Origin: VRUE01 sp963780815
GTDB lineage: Bacteria; Actinomycetota; Thermoleophilia; Solirubrobacterales; 70-9
Assembly: GCA_963780815.1 (NCBI GenBank)
Contig: CAWADG010000004.1
Location: 434,001 to 498,000 of the forward strand
DNA length: 64,000 bases
Reading direction: 5' to 3'
Made by a program: the position numbers and the translations under genes. The notes under the pieces were generated by a model. It had not been told where the DNA came from. It worked only from the letters and a program-made list of their open reading frames with translations, and did no database searches. Of the stretch, positions 34,646 to 41,756 are shown one piece after another. How positions within the stretch are numbered: the first letter of the stretch is position 1; each line of letters starts with the position of its first letter.

Positions 34646-35054
34646 CCCGGGGCGCCGCGCGAGGGAGGAGTCCTGGTCCATGGGACCGCCGTTCCGCGCC
34701 TCGCTTCTGTAGCCCGGCTCCAACCCCCGGGGAGTTCATTGCCTGCCTTGTCCTAGGCCGGCCCGGCCTGGGCGAGGCCCCGGCGGGGATGGCAGCCCAT
34801 TCATTGGGGGTTGGCAAGACCAAACTCGGGCCGGGCAGGGCCGGAGACCTGGCGGGGCGAGGGACGGGTTCGACCGCCGGGCACCCACACCCACGCCCGC
34901 CTCGCCCTGCCGCGGGAAAGGAGACCTTGGCCGGGCCCGTGGAGGGCCCATCCAGCCGGCCCAAGGCCCTGGCCAGGCGATGGCTGAGACAGGTGAGGAG
35001 AGGGTGGGTCGAGGGCGCAGCGCAGCGCATTGTCAAGGCCCGGGCTGGATGGGG
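34646..35054. other. Non-coding stretch in the mobile element
   Basis: High-GC sequence without a convincing frame, Shine-Dalgarno or recognisable motif on either strand. It leads into a cluster of imperfect repeats at 35055-35210. Open frames here are Pro/Arg-rich composition artefacts. Confidence 0.45.
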
Positions 35055-35210
35055 CCTGTCACGGCTATTCCCGTTGAGGCGCCTCTTATCTGCCGCAGCC
35101 ACGCCGATCCAGGCTTGTCACGGCTATTCCCACTTCGGACCCCTCTATCTCCCCTCCCCCCACCAGTTGACCGGGTAGGGGCAGTTTCGGGAGCCTCTAT
35201 CTCCTATCCC
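35055..35210 (+). repeat. Three-unit imperfect repeat cluster, origin or operator candidate
   Basis: TGTCACGGCTATTCCC occurs exactly at 35057-35072 and 35116-35131, each followed by a variable ~10-15 bp and then CCTCT(T)ATCT(G/C)CC. A third, weaker unit has GGGCAGTTTCGGGAG then CCTCTATCTCC to about 35204. The spacing of ~59-60 bp and the position at the end of the replication-gene run suggest replication-initiator or repressor binding sites. Confidence 0.5.
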
Positions 35211-35272
35211 CCAGCAGGTGACCACGTAGCGGCCGTGCTCGCGGGGAGGCGAAAGGGCCTCGAAGCGGCCGA

Positions 35273-35479
35273 TCACGGCCTCACCCGCCTCGCGGTCGCG
35301 GCTGAGATCTCCTGCCGCAGCTCGCCGACCCATCTGTGCAATAGGCCGATGCTGGGCGGGTTCCCACACTCCTCGGCCAGGGCGGCGCGGACTTCCTCGA
35401 ACGTGCGCCACCACTCGGAGCGCATCCGGACGATAATCGCGACCTCCCCGGGCGTCGGTTCGCGCTTAGGCCGGCTCAT
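35273..35479 (-). CDS. Small HTH-like protein of the mobile element
   Basis: A 68-aa protein with a strong GGAGG 7 bases before ATG 35479. Basic and helical: PTPGEVAIIVRMRSEWWRTF, then LAEECGNPPSIGLLHRWVGE, which could be a helix-turn-helix. Last in a row of overlapping small genes downstream of the replication protein. Probably a DNA-binding accessory protein; no named family. Confidence 0.6.
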   Translation of the reverse strand: MSRPKREPTPGEVAIIVRMRSEWWRTFEEVRAALAEECGNPPSIGLLHRWVGELRQEISAATARRVRP

Positions 35480-35624
35480 GCCTTACCTCCGTATTTGAAT
35501 GAATCTTCTTCGCGACGAGCGGATACGGGGTGACCAAACCCGCATGAATCCACGCGGAACCGGTTACCCCCCCTGCGCCCCGGGCGGGACCATGAACTTG
35601 GCACGGGTCGTGCAAAGTGATCAC
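35466..35624 (-). CDS. Very small ORF coupled to the excisionase-like gene
   Basis: A 52-aa frame starting at a GTG (35624) that overlaps the preceding TGA (GTGA). GAGGAGG is 6 bases upstream, and the frame ends 14 bases into the next gene. Sequence (DPCQVHGPARGAGGVTGSAW, YPLVAKKIHSNTEV) has no recognisable fold. The coupling signals support translation, perhaps mainly to carry ribosomes into the next gene. Confidence 0.45.
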   Translation of the reverse strand: MITLHDPCQVHGPARGAGGVTGSAWIHAGLVTPYPLVAKKIHSNTEVRHEPA

Positions 35625-35836
35625 GATCCGACCTCCTCGGCGATCGGGCGTTCCGCATTCTCCTGCGCCCAGCGCTCGAGCTCGGCCACCGCGACCAGTC
35701 GCTTGCGGCCACGCCTGATCATGCGTAGCTCGGGGGCGATGGTCTCGTCGAAGAAGGTGGGGCCGACACCGAGGGCAGCGGCCGCTTCGATCGGGGTGAG
35801 GGCCACGCGGGGGATCGGGGCGTCGAGCTTCTTCAT
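35621..35836 (-). CDS. Excisionase-like MerR/HTH_17 DNA-binding protein
   Basis: A 71-aa protein with the winged-helix pattern of excisionases: ALTPIEAAAALGVGPTFFDE, then LRMIRRGRKRLVAVAELERW. Proteins of this type bend DNA at attachment sites and steer the integrase towards excision. The ATG overlaps the stop of the 58-aa gene (ATGA). It lies in the replication operon rather than beside the integrase, a layout known from actinobacterial integrative elements. Confidence 0.75.
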   Translation of the reverse strand: MKKLDAPIPRVALTPIEAAAALGVGPTFFDETIAPELRMIRRGRKRLVAVAELERWAQENAERPIAEEVGS

Positions 35837-36009
35837 CTCGTCGCTTCCCGACCGGCCACGCCTCGGCCGCCCGCCAGTTCGACCTCGAGTCGATCGATCG
35901 CGCGTTCAGTTTGCCCACGCATCGTCCCTCGCGTTCTCGGAAGTTGGCGGCGCAGGTCGAGGAGCAACAGCCAACGGGGCTCGCGTGTTGCAGTCGAGTG
36001 CCTGGTCAT
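35833..36009 (-). CDS. Small basic protein in the replication operon
   Basis: 58 aa, not recognised. The ATG at 36009 is preceded by AGGAGGCGCCGGC and overlaps the TGA of the replication gene (GCATGA). The sequence contains TREPRWLLLLDLRRQLPRTR and RGQTERAIDRLEVELAGGRG, arginine-rich amphipathic helices. Its own stop overlaps the excisionase-like start. Signals for translation are strong even though no function can be given. Confidence 0.55.
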   Translation of the reverse strand: MTRHSTATREPRWLLLLDLRRQLPRTRGTMRGQTERAIDRLEVELAGGRGVAGREATR

Positions 36010-37700
36010 GCCGGCGCCTCCTGTTGTCCTCGGCAGTAGCGGCACCCGGGTGACGGCGCATCGGGGTGGCTGGGGCAGCCCGTCTGGCTGTCGTCGTCCT
36101 CCGCGTCTGGCTTCGACCGAAAAGCCACACTCTCTGGGCTCGTGGGGTCTGCCGAGGTGTGTGTCTGCCCCTTTAGGGGAGGGGCAGACGCCACACCCTC
36201 CGACAGGACCCCCTGGGAAAACGTGTCTGGCTTGTCTGGCTTTTGCCATGAAGCCAGACCCCAGACGGTCGCGTTGGGGTGTCTTCCGACTTCTTTTGCC
36301 TCAGGGCCCGTCCGAGAAACGAACCGATCCGGATCTGCTTCGACCGCCTCCTCCACCAGGTCGCGGCCGGCCCCGATGCCGCCCTCTTTCGCGTCAGCGA
36401 TTTCCCTCGTGGTGCGCCACTTCCCGTCGACGAATAGCTCCTCGATCTCGGCCGCGTAATCGCGGTCGTCCTCGCTTGCCTCGCAGAGGAACTCAAATGA
36501 CTCGGTGTCGGCGTCGTAGGAGAGCAGGTAGGCGTAGCCGTCTCGTTTCCCCCAGCGGATCTTCGGGAAGCTCAATCGGGCCCGCTCACCGGGCAGCTTC
36601 TCCAGCCCCAGCATCAGGTCCGGCCGGCCGCCCCAGGCGCCGGATGCTTCGTCTACGGCGTCCTCGACCTTCTCCTTGCGCGGGTGGTGCGGCAGCAGCC
36701 ATGCGGTCCGCGAGAACAGTCCCGCCGCCTTGAAGCGGTCGACCATGTCGCGGGTGTCCTCGGGCGAGCCGACACCGTTTATGGCGAGGCTGTCCAGTGG
36801 ATCTCCGACGATGAGGTCGACCTCGTGCGCGTCGGCGAAGCGGTTGAGCCTCTCGACAAACCCCATCTCGTCCAGACGGGCCGCTCCCCAGTTCTCGTCG
36901 TAGATGAAGATCTCACCCTTCAGCGGGTGCGGCCAATGGCTCCGGTGGCGCTCCAGCTTGCGTCGGAACGGCTCGCGGGGGCCCTCGTTCTCGATGAACA
37001 GGATGCGCAGTGGTCGGGGGACCTCGAAGCCAAGCCAGCTCTCCCCTGAGGCAAGGTGCAGGATGGTGTTGCTGATCAGCGTCGTCTTGCCCTTGCCGCC
37101 CTTCGCAATCAGCAGACCGAGCCCGAAAGCGGGCATCAGGGTGTCGTCCTCGGTGCCGATCAGCGGAGTCGGCGCGTCGCCCTTGGCGGCGATGAACTCC
37201 TCGATCGAGAGGGCAAAGGGATGCCCGGAGTCTTCCGACACCGTCGGAGTCGCCAGCACCGAGAGCCGCTCGATTGCCTCAGCCGGCGGCAACCCATTCT
37301 GGAGTTCGAGCCCGACCTCGCGCTTGGCGCGGTCGATCGCGTGGCCCTGCACGATCTCGGCGTAGTGGCGGGCGTTACCTGCCGCAGGCACCTTGGCGGC
37401 GAGCTCGGAGACGTAGTGTCGACCTCCCGCCTCATCGAGTAAGCCGCGTTGCTTCAACTCCTCGGCGACGGCCAGCTCGTCTATCGGCTTCGAGGCTTCG
37501 TGAAGGTCGCGGATCGCGCCGAAGATCGTCGAGTGCTTTTCAAGGTAGAAGTCGCCGGCGCGAAGCCCGGCCTCGCTGATCGCGGCCGCGACCGCGGATT
37601 CAGTGACCAGCATCGCTCCCAGGACCGATTCCTCGGCTTCGATGTTCTGCGGCGGCGCGGCCGCAGCGTCCTGTCGTCCTTGGCCGCTACGTTGACCCAT
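36006..37700 (-). CDS. DnaB-N / RepA-like AAA replication protein
   Basis: 564 aa. Residues ~15-115 are a DnaB N-terminal domain (PQNIEAEESVLGAMLVTESA, STIFGAIRDLHEASKPIDEL). Residues ~150-400 form a RecA-like AAA_25 ATPase: Walker A GLLIAKGGKGKTTLISN, ILFIENEGPREPFRRKLERH, Walker B VDLIVGDPLDSLAING, and a sensor-like WLLPHHPRK. The C-terminal ~150 residues are low-complexity with a CRYC end. It probably acts as helicase or helicase loader for replication of the excised element. First of a chain of five overlapping leftward genes. Confidence 0.85.
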   Translation of the reverse strand: MGQRSGQGRQDAAAAPPQNIEAEESVLGAMLVTESAVAAAISEAGLRAGDFYLEKHSTIFGAIRDLHEASKPIDELAVAEELKQRGLLDEAGGRHYVSELAAKVPAAGNARHYAEIVQGHAIDRAKREVGLELQNGLPPAEAIERLSVLATPTVSEDSGHPFALSIEEFIAAKGDAPTPLIGTEDDTLMPAFGLGLLIAKGGKGKTTLISNTILHLASGESWLGFEVPRPLRILFIENEGPREPFRRKLERHRSHWPHPLKGEIFIYDENWGAARLDEMGFVERLNRFADAHEVDLIVGDPLDSLAINGVGSPEDTRDMVDRFKAAGLFSRTAWLLPHHPRKEKVEDAVDEASGAWGGRPDLMLGLEKLPGERARLSFPKIRWGKRDGYAYLLSYDADTESFEFLCEASEDDRDYAAEIEELFVDGKWRTTREIADAKEGGIGAGRDLVEEAVEADPDRFVSRTGPEAKEVGRHPNATVWGLASWQKPDKPDTFSQGVLSEGVASAPPLKGQTHTSADPTSPESVAFRSKPDAEDDDSQTGCPSHPDAPSPGCRYCRGQQEAPA

Positions 37701-37956
37701 GTCCGGACGGCCTTCCGGGCACTTTGACTTCGGCCCCGTTCGTAGCGGGGCCGACGTCGTTTAGGGCTTCCAGCGCCTCGAGCACCCGCACAAGCGTCGG
37801 GCTCGTCCGCGGGACATAACCGCCCTCGGCGTTACCGACCCACGCCAGCGAGCAATCGGCGAGCTGGGCCAGCTCTCGTTGCGTGAGGCCTGCCATCTGT
37901 CGCCGCCTGCGCAGCTCGTCAGCGTCGACCGACGAAGTTCTCATAGTGGTTGTCAT
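37687..37956 (-). CDS. Cro/C1-type (XRE) helix-turn-helix regulator
   Basis: 89 aa from ATG 37956 (ATG 37944 also possible). Classical HTH_3: ELRRRRQMAGLTQRELAQLA, DCSLAWVGNAEGGYVPRTSP, TLVRVLEALEALND. Probably controls the adjacent replication/excision genes, with which it overlaps by 14 bp, and the divergent gene at 38035. The Gly/Pro-rich tail is outside the fold. Confidence 0.85.
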   Translation of the reverse strand: MTTTMRTSSVDADELRRRRQMAGLTQRELAQLADCSLAWVGNAEGGYVPRTSPTLVRVLEALEALNDVGPATNGAEVKVPGRPSGHGST

Positions 37957-38034
37957 GCCGCCGATGCTGAAGCAAGGAAGCCGATCGCATAAGGGCACTT
38001 TTGACCCCCAAAACTGCCCCCCGGCCCGCTGCTC

Positions 38035-38517
38035 TTGGAGAAGATCAGATTCTGGGGGCGGCGTCGTCCGGCGTTTCAGATCGTTGACGGCCTACGGGTC
38101 CCGGCGCTAACGCAGACGCCTCAATGGCATGCCTTCGACCGGGAGCCGGCGGCGTGCGGGATCAAGCCGCAGGTCGCAGCCCATCTTGAGGGGGAGCGCG
38201 ACGGGGCGGCGCGGGTCGCCTCTTCAGACCATGCCCAGATCCAGCTCGCCCGCCTCAGCGTCGCGGTTCATCGCGACATAGGTCAAAACCGCTATGACGA
38301 CATCGCCGAGCACTACGGCTACATCGCCGGCGTCGAGCCCCTAAGTGCGGCGCGGACCTTGCGCGATGACATCGCCAAGGGGCGTCGGCTTTGGGCCGCA
38401 ATCGGGGCTTGGCCCTGGCAACCCCTCGGATTCAGCGAAGGAAAGTTCCCGCCGGAATGGTGGCGCCTACCCGCGGTCGAGCGGGCCCTTGCGGCCTGGC
38501 TCCAATTGGACGCCTGA
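38035..38517 (+). CDS. Protein of unknown function at the right end of the element
   Basis: 160 aa from a TTG at 38035; the start is uncertain and no Shine-Dalgarno is seen. The second half looks coding: DIGQNRYDDIAEHYGYIAGV, SAARTLRDDIAKGRRLWAAI, WWRLPAVERALAAWLQLDA. No family recognised. Divergent from the XRE regulator and ending 10 bp before the paired GTGCGCCAGT repeats. Confidence 0.5.
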   Translation: MEKIRFWGRRRPAFQIVDGLRVPALTQTPQWHAFDREPAACGIKPQVAAHLEGERDGAARVASSDHAQIQLARLSVAVHRDIGQNRYDDIAEHYGYIAGVEPLSAARTLRDDIAKGRRLWAAIGAWPWQPLGFSEGKFPPEWWRLPAVERALAAWLQLDA

Positions 38518-38527
38518 CAACCGTCTC

Positions 38528-38548
38528 GTGCGCCAGTGGTGCGCCAGT
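38528..38548 (+). repeat. Paired GTGCGCCAGT repeats, right arm-type site candidate
   Basis: Two perfect GTGCGCCAGT copies with an 11-bp period, bracketed by GTCTC and GAGAC. They lie 93 bp before the right 62-bp repeat. A diverged pair (GTGCCACAGT, GTGCCGCAGT, 11-bp period) lies at 39940-39960, 92 bp before copy C, so B and C are homologous over the whole arm-to-terminator unit. Confidence 0.5.
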
Positions 38549-38565
38549 GAGACATCGAAACGGCG

Positions 38566-38703
38566 GGATTCAGCGGGGCTCTGCGGGATCACGTATGGCT
38601 TGCTGATGCGGTTTTCCGCTTGCCCATGCGGGTAGCCCCACATCTCTCCTCCCTGTAGTAACCCCAGAAACGCCCCTCCTCCCCGGAGGGGCGTTTTCTG
38701 TTG
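38566..38703 (+). ncRNA. Structured repeat/sRNA candidate B; right attachment repeat
   Basis: About 138 nt: GGATTCAGC start, a GATGCGG-TTTT-CCGC hairpin, CCATGCGGGTAGCC, then the C/U-rich segment, CTG/CAG mini-stem and terminator CGCCCCTCC/GGAGGGGCG with TTTTCTG. The 5' half aligns with C and D. The final 62 bp (38642-38703) equal copies A and C exactly and form the attR candidate. Confidence 0.65.
38642..38703 (+). repeat. 62-bp direct repeat, attR candidate
   Basis: Exact match to 24747-24808, bounding 13.8 kb that contains an integrase, replication genes and an excisionase-like gene. Confidence 0.6.
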
Positions 38704-38830
38704 TTGGCGCCTTATAGAGCCGAATTCGGATCGGCCGCCTACCCGGCGGCTATTCTGCACCGAGTCGAGCGCTGCTCCGATAGGCGCCGTCGTCTACGTT
38801 GAGTGACTCGGGCTGTTTCGGAGGTGAACC

Positions 38831-39028
38831 ACGAACAGCCATTCTGAGCAGCTTCAAATCCCGCCCGGCATCGCGGGCCTGCACCCCGAAGCGATCGGGA
38901 GGATCGAGGCACTCGCTGCGGACGCGGAGGAGCGTCAGGCAGCTGAGATCGCCGATGCCACGGGGTCCGCGCTCGATCACGTTCCGCGGGTGCTGCGCGG
39001 CATCACGCGAAAGGTGCTGGGTATATGA
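38831..39028 (+). CDS. 65-aa protein with probable ACG start, coupled to the next gene
   Basis: The frame reads NSHSEQLQIPPGIAGLHPEA, IGRIEALAADAEERQAAEIA, and ends LRGITRKVLGI with a TGA that overlaps the ATG of the next gene (ATATGA). A TGA closes the frame upstream and there is no ATG, GTG or TTG until near the C-terminus. However, GGAGG lies 6 bases before an in-frame ACG at 38831. The content is clearly protein-like and helical. A non-standard start or an upstream sequencing/mutation event are the alternatives. Confidence 0.5.
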   Translation, partial: TNSHSEQLQIPPGIAGLHPEAIGRIEALAADAEERQAAEIADATGSALDHVPRVLRGITRKVLGI

Positions 39029-39861
39029 CCACGTCCATGGATACTCGCGCGGAGCTGCTCAAGCTCGCTCGTGTGCTGAGCATCGACCCACGAGAGCTGG
39101 CCTTCCTCGAGGGGGCTGATCCAGGGGAGTTGCGGGAGCTGCGAGCTTCCATCTCCGACCGATTGCTTGCGGGGAGTCGCGAGCACTTCGAGCGGATTGT
39201 CGCTCTTGGTCGCCACCTGCCCAGCCGCGTGGCGGCAGGGTTTACTGAGCATGCCCTCGGTGCTCAGCTCAGTGGCCGCGCGGCCAGCCTGCTGACCGCC
39301 GATGAGCTCGCGGACTTCGCCGGCCGGCTTCCGGCGGACTTCGTCGCCGATGTGGCCGCCGTCATGGACCTGCGCTCCGTCGGCTCGCTGCTCGACCGGA
39401 TCGACGCGACAAAGGTCGTGGAGGTGACCCGAGTCCTGGCCGAACGACAGGACTGGGTGACCATGGGAGCGTTCGGGGGCCGCATCGGCCGCGACGCCCT
39501 GATCCAAGTGATTGACATGCTCGACGGTGAGGCCCTGGCGCGCGTGGGGTTCCTCTTGGAGAATCGGTCCCGGCTGGACGAGATCCAGGGTCTCCTCGAC
39601 GATGAGAAGCTGCGAGAGCTACTCATTGCTGCAGGAGAGCGCGACCTCATCCCAGAGACCGTCTATCTGGTCGACGCCCTGAGCGACGACAGCGTCGTCA
39701 GGGTGGGACGGATCCTCGGCGAGCTGAATCAGGAGCGCCAGGAAGCCTTTGCCGCGATGCTGCTCAAAGACGCGAGTCTGCTCTCCGCAGCGCAGCGCCT
39801 GATCGACAGCTGTCCTCCCGTGCGCTCGGCGATTGACCGCGCCAGGTCGCACACCGCTTGA
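39025..39861 (+). CDS. Helical-repeat protein, MgtE-N-like
   Basis: A 278-aa all-helical soluble protein of repeated ~35-residue units with Leu-x-x-hydrophobic spacing: LADFAGRLPADFVADVAAVM, DLRSVGSLLDRIDATKVVEV, GRDALIQVIDMLDGEALARV, GLLDDEKLRELLIAAGERDL. The pattern resembles the superhelical N-terminal domain of MgtE magnesium channels, but no CBS or membrane domains follow. Probably a scaffold or sensor; function unknown. Translationally coupled to the 65-aa gene, forming a two-gene unit between structured repeats B and C. Confidence 0.65.
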   Translation: MTTSMDTRAELLKLARVLSIDPRELAFLEGADPGELRELRASISDRLLAGSREHFERIVALGRHLPSRVAAGFTEHALGAQLSGRAASLLTADELADFAGRLPADFVADVAAVMDLRSVGSLLDRIDATKVVEVTRVLAERQDWVTMGAFGGRIGRDALIQVIDMLDGEALARVGFLLENRSRLDEIQGLLDDEKLRELLIAAGERDLIPETVYLVDALSDDSVVRVGRILGELNQERQEAFAAMLLKDASLLSAAQRLIDSCPPVRSAIDRARSHTA

Positions 39862-39977
39862 CCACCGCGCTGCTTGCGATCGAGCTGCCGAATGCGGTGG
39901 CTATTTCCGTCCGGTTTTTCGTGTCGACTCCGCCGTCCCGTGCCACAGTCGTGCCGCAGTCAGCCCCCGAAACAACC

Positions 39978-40114
39978 GGATTCAGCCGGAGCTGCCAGGA
40001 CGGCGTTTAGCTTGGCATGCGGGTTCCCGCATGGCCATGGGGTCGATGGTCGATCTCTCCTCCCTGTAGTAACCCCAGAAACGCCCCTCCTCCCCGGAGG
40101 GGCGTTTTCTGTTG
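39978..40114 (+). ncRNA. Structured repeat/sRNA candidate C
   Basis: About 137 nt aligned with B from the GGATTCAGC start. It has a perfect hairpin CATGCGGG/CCCGCATG at 40016-40033, then GGCCATGGGG. The last 62 bp (40053-40114) are identical to A and B and end in the terminator with a T-run. It is preceded by the diverged arm-like pair at 39940-39960. It follows the two-gene helical-repeat unit. Confidence 0.65.
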
Positions 40115-40141
40115 GGTCTGGCTAGAGGGAGGCCCGGGTCG

Positions 40142-41062
40142 TCAGTTCATCGAGAAGGTGGCGTTCCACGAGGTCTCCGCCAGCTGCGCCTGTCCCAGCA
40201 GCGACGGGTGGAAGTAGTCCGCCGTCGAGTTTTCGTTTCCCGGCCCGAAGATCGGGATGACGTTGAACGGGAAGATGTTCAGGCCCCCGGTGTTCGTCAC
40301 CGTCGCGACCTCGGCCGTCGTGAACGACGAGTTGAATATCGCGTTGTGGTCGAAGCGGCAGCGCTTGAATCCGGCGCAGACTTCCGCGAGCGCGCCATTG
40401 AGGTCGATCACGTGGCCGCGGAACGCGGCTCGGCGTTCGACGTCGGCCTGTTCGGCCGAGAGCGGGTTCGCGAGCAGCGCCTGGCAGACGCTGAAGGCGG
40501 ACCAGCGTGTGAGCGCATTCGGGTCGGGTGGATTGGTGAAGAGCGTGAGCAGCTGGTTGATGTCCGGAATGCTCAGCATCTCGACGTAGACCTTGGGGTC
40601 TGATCCCACGAGAGCGTCGAGCGCGGTTTTCACCTGGCTGCGGAAGGTGGCCCTCGGGGTGGAGCCGCAGGCGTCGTTGGCGCCGATCTCGATTGTCACG
40701 TAGTCGGCGTGCTGGCCGGCGGCGGCTTCCGCCTGGCCGAGCAGTCCGCTCGCCCGGGCACCGGAGACGGCGTCGTTGAAGGCGACGGGATTGCGGCCGG
40801 GATCGATAGCCTCAACGCGCTGGAACTGGCTGTCGACCGCCGGGTTCGTCCCCGTCGACCACGAGTTCTTGGGGCAATCGAGCGCTGGGCCGGTCGGGCA
40901 GCCAGGTCCATCCGAGTTGAATGCCCGCGTTATCGAGTCGCCGAGCCCCGCCATCACCTTCGGAGGCTTGACCGCGGAGGCCGGCGCAGCCAAGAACGCG
41001 AGCGCTGTGAGGAGTGACGTGACGGCGATGACGACGCGCCACGGTCGGGGAAAGCGATTCAT
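40142..41062 (-). CDS. Secreted SGNH/GDSL hydrolase
   Basis: A 306-aa protein with a signal peptide (VVIAVTSLLTALAFLAAPAS). SGNH blocks: Ser in AGLGDSITRAFNSDG, Gly region NDAVSGARASGLLGQAEAA, Asn in TIEIGANDACGSTP, and the C-terminal Asp-x-x-His in STADYFHPSLLGQAQLAE. An extracellular lipase/esterase; it has paired cysteines as expected for an exported protein. Leftward, its stop lies 27 bp from repeat C, whose terminator faces it. Confidence 0.88.
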   Translation of the reverse strand: MNRFPRPWRVVIAVTSLLTALAFLAAPASAVKPPKVMAGLGDSITRAFNSDGPGCPTGPALDCPKNSWSTGTNPAVDSQFQRVEAIDPGRNPVAFNDAVSGARASGLLGQAEAAAGQHADYVTIEIGANDACGSTPRATFRSQVKTALDALVGSDPKVYVEMLSIPDINQLLTLFTNPPDPNALTRWSAFSVCQALLANPLSAEQADVERRAAFRGHVIDLNGALAEVCAGFKRCRFDHNAIFNSSFTTAEVATVTNTGGLNIFPFNVIPIFGPGNENSTADYFHPSLLGQAQLAETSWNATFSMN

Positions 41063-41092
41063 ATTGACCTCCTTGAGGCGATCCGATCAGTC

Positions 41093-41572
41093 GTGACCTG
41101 CAGAGCGCGGCGCCTCCCGGGAACCTCCAACGAGCGTAGCAACGCGGGTTGCCCTTGCTCGAGCGCCCGCCCGGGTCTATGGTCGGCTCAACAGACCAAA
41201 TACCCGAAGGACGGCCCGGATAAGACCTACACCCAGAGCCCGGGGAGCGACGAGACGATGCTGGGGGCGCTGGACGTCGCCTTCAAGCCCACCTCCGAAC
41301 CACCGCGGTTTATCCAGGCCTACGTCCTCGCCGACTCCGCCAAGCCCACCCAGATACCGATCAATGTCAACGAGGCGGTGGCGAACGTCCCCGACCCGAC
41401 CGGGACGATAAGCGGCGCCCGGGTCAGGATCGGTGGAGGCGCCGGTCTGCTCCAGCCTTCGGCCCCGACCAACCACACATTGTCGGTCGTGGCGGTCCTG
41501 CACTGCAACTCGGGCAGCGACGGGGCGACGGCGACGTTTGGAGCCGTCGACGTGATCGGCACGAAGAAGTAG
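41093..41572 (+). CDS. C-terminal part of a secreted protein, possibly truncated
   Basis: The protein-like part is YPKDGPDKTYTQSPGSDETM, VAFKPTSEPPRFIQAYVLAD, then IPINVNEAVANVPDPTGTIS and a beta end CNSGSDGATATFGAVDVIGT. It looks like the end of an exported beta-sandwich protein. The first ~35 residues of the frame are Arg/Ser-rich, lack a signal peptide and overlap the promoter region of the SGNH gene. The original N-terminus seems lost, so this may be a fragment. Confidence 0.4.
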   Translation: MTCRARRLPGTSNERSNAGCPCSSARPGLWSAQQTKYPKDGPDKTYTQSPGSDETMLGALDVAFKPTSEPPRFIQAYVLADSAKPTQIPINVNEAVANVPDPTGTISGARVRIGGGAGLLQPSAPTNHTLSVVAVLHCNSGSDGATATFGAVDVIGTKK

Positions 41573-41580
41573 CCACCGGC

Positions 41581-41745
41581 TCAGCAGGCCGTTTTGGCGG
41601 CGGCGCGCGCTTTCCTCAGCTTCGCCTTGAGTTTGGCATTCTGGGCCCCCTGGGCTTTCTTGACCCTGGCCTTCAGCTTCGCGAACCGTCTGCGGCCCAT
41701 CTTTCCTGGGTCCGCTCCACAATGTGAGGTCGGCTGGCCGGGGCT
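41581..41745 (-). pseudogene. Basic C-terminal tail of a secreted-type protein
   Basis: A minus-strand frame reads GPRITLNQSPGQPTSHCGAD, then PGKMGRRRFAKLKARVKKAQ and ends KAKLRKARAAAKTAC. Lys/Ala-rich tails of this kind end many Thermoleophilia surface proteins. The frame has no start or domain in front and runs out of the upstream 82-aa gene in another frame, so it is probably a remnant. Confidence 0.35.
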
Positions 41746-41756
41746 CTGGTTGAGAG

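Noticed and set aside
34646..35054. Possible genes in the gap before the repeat cluster
   Set aside because: Open frames on both strands lack start signals and plausible protein composition.
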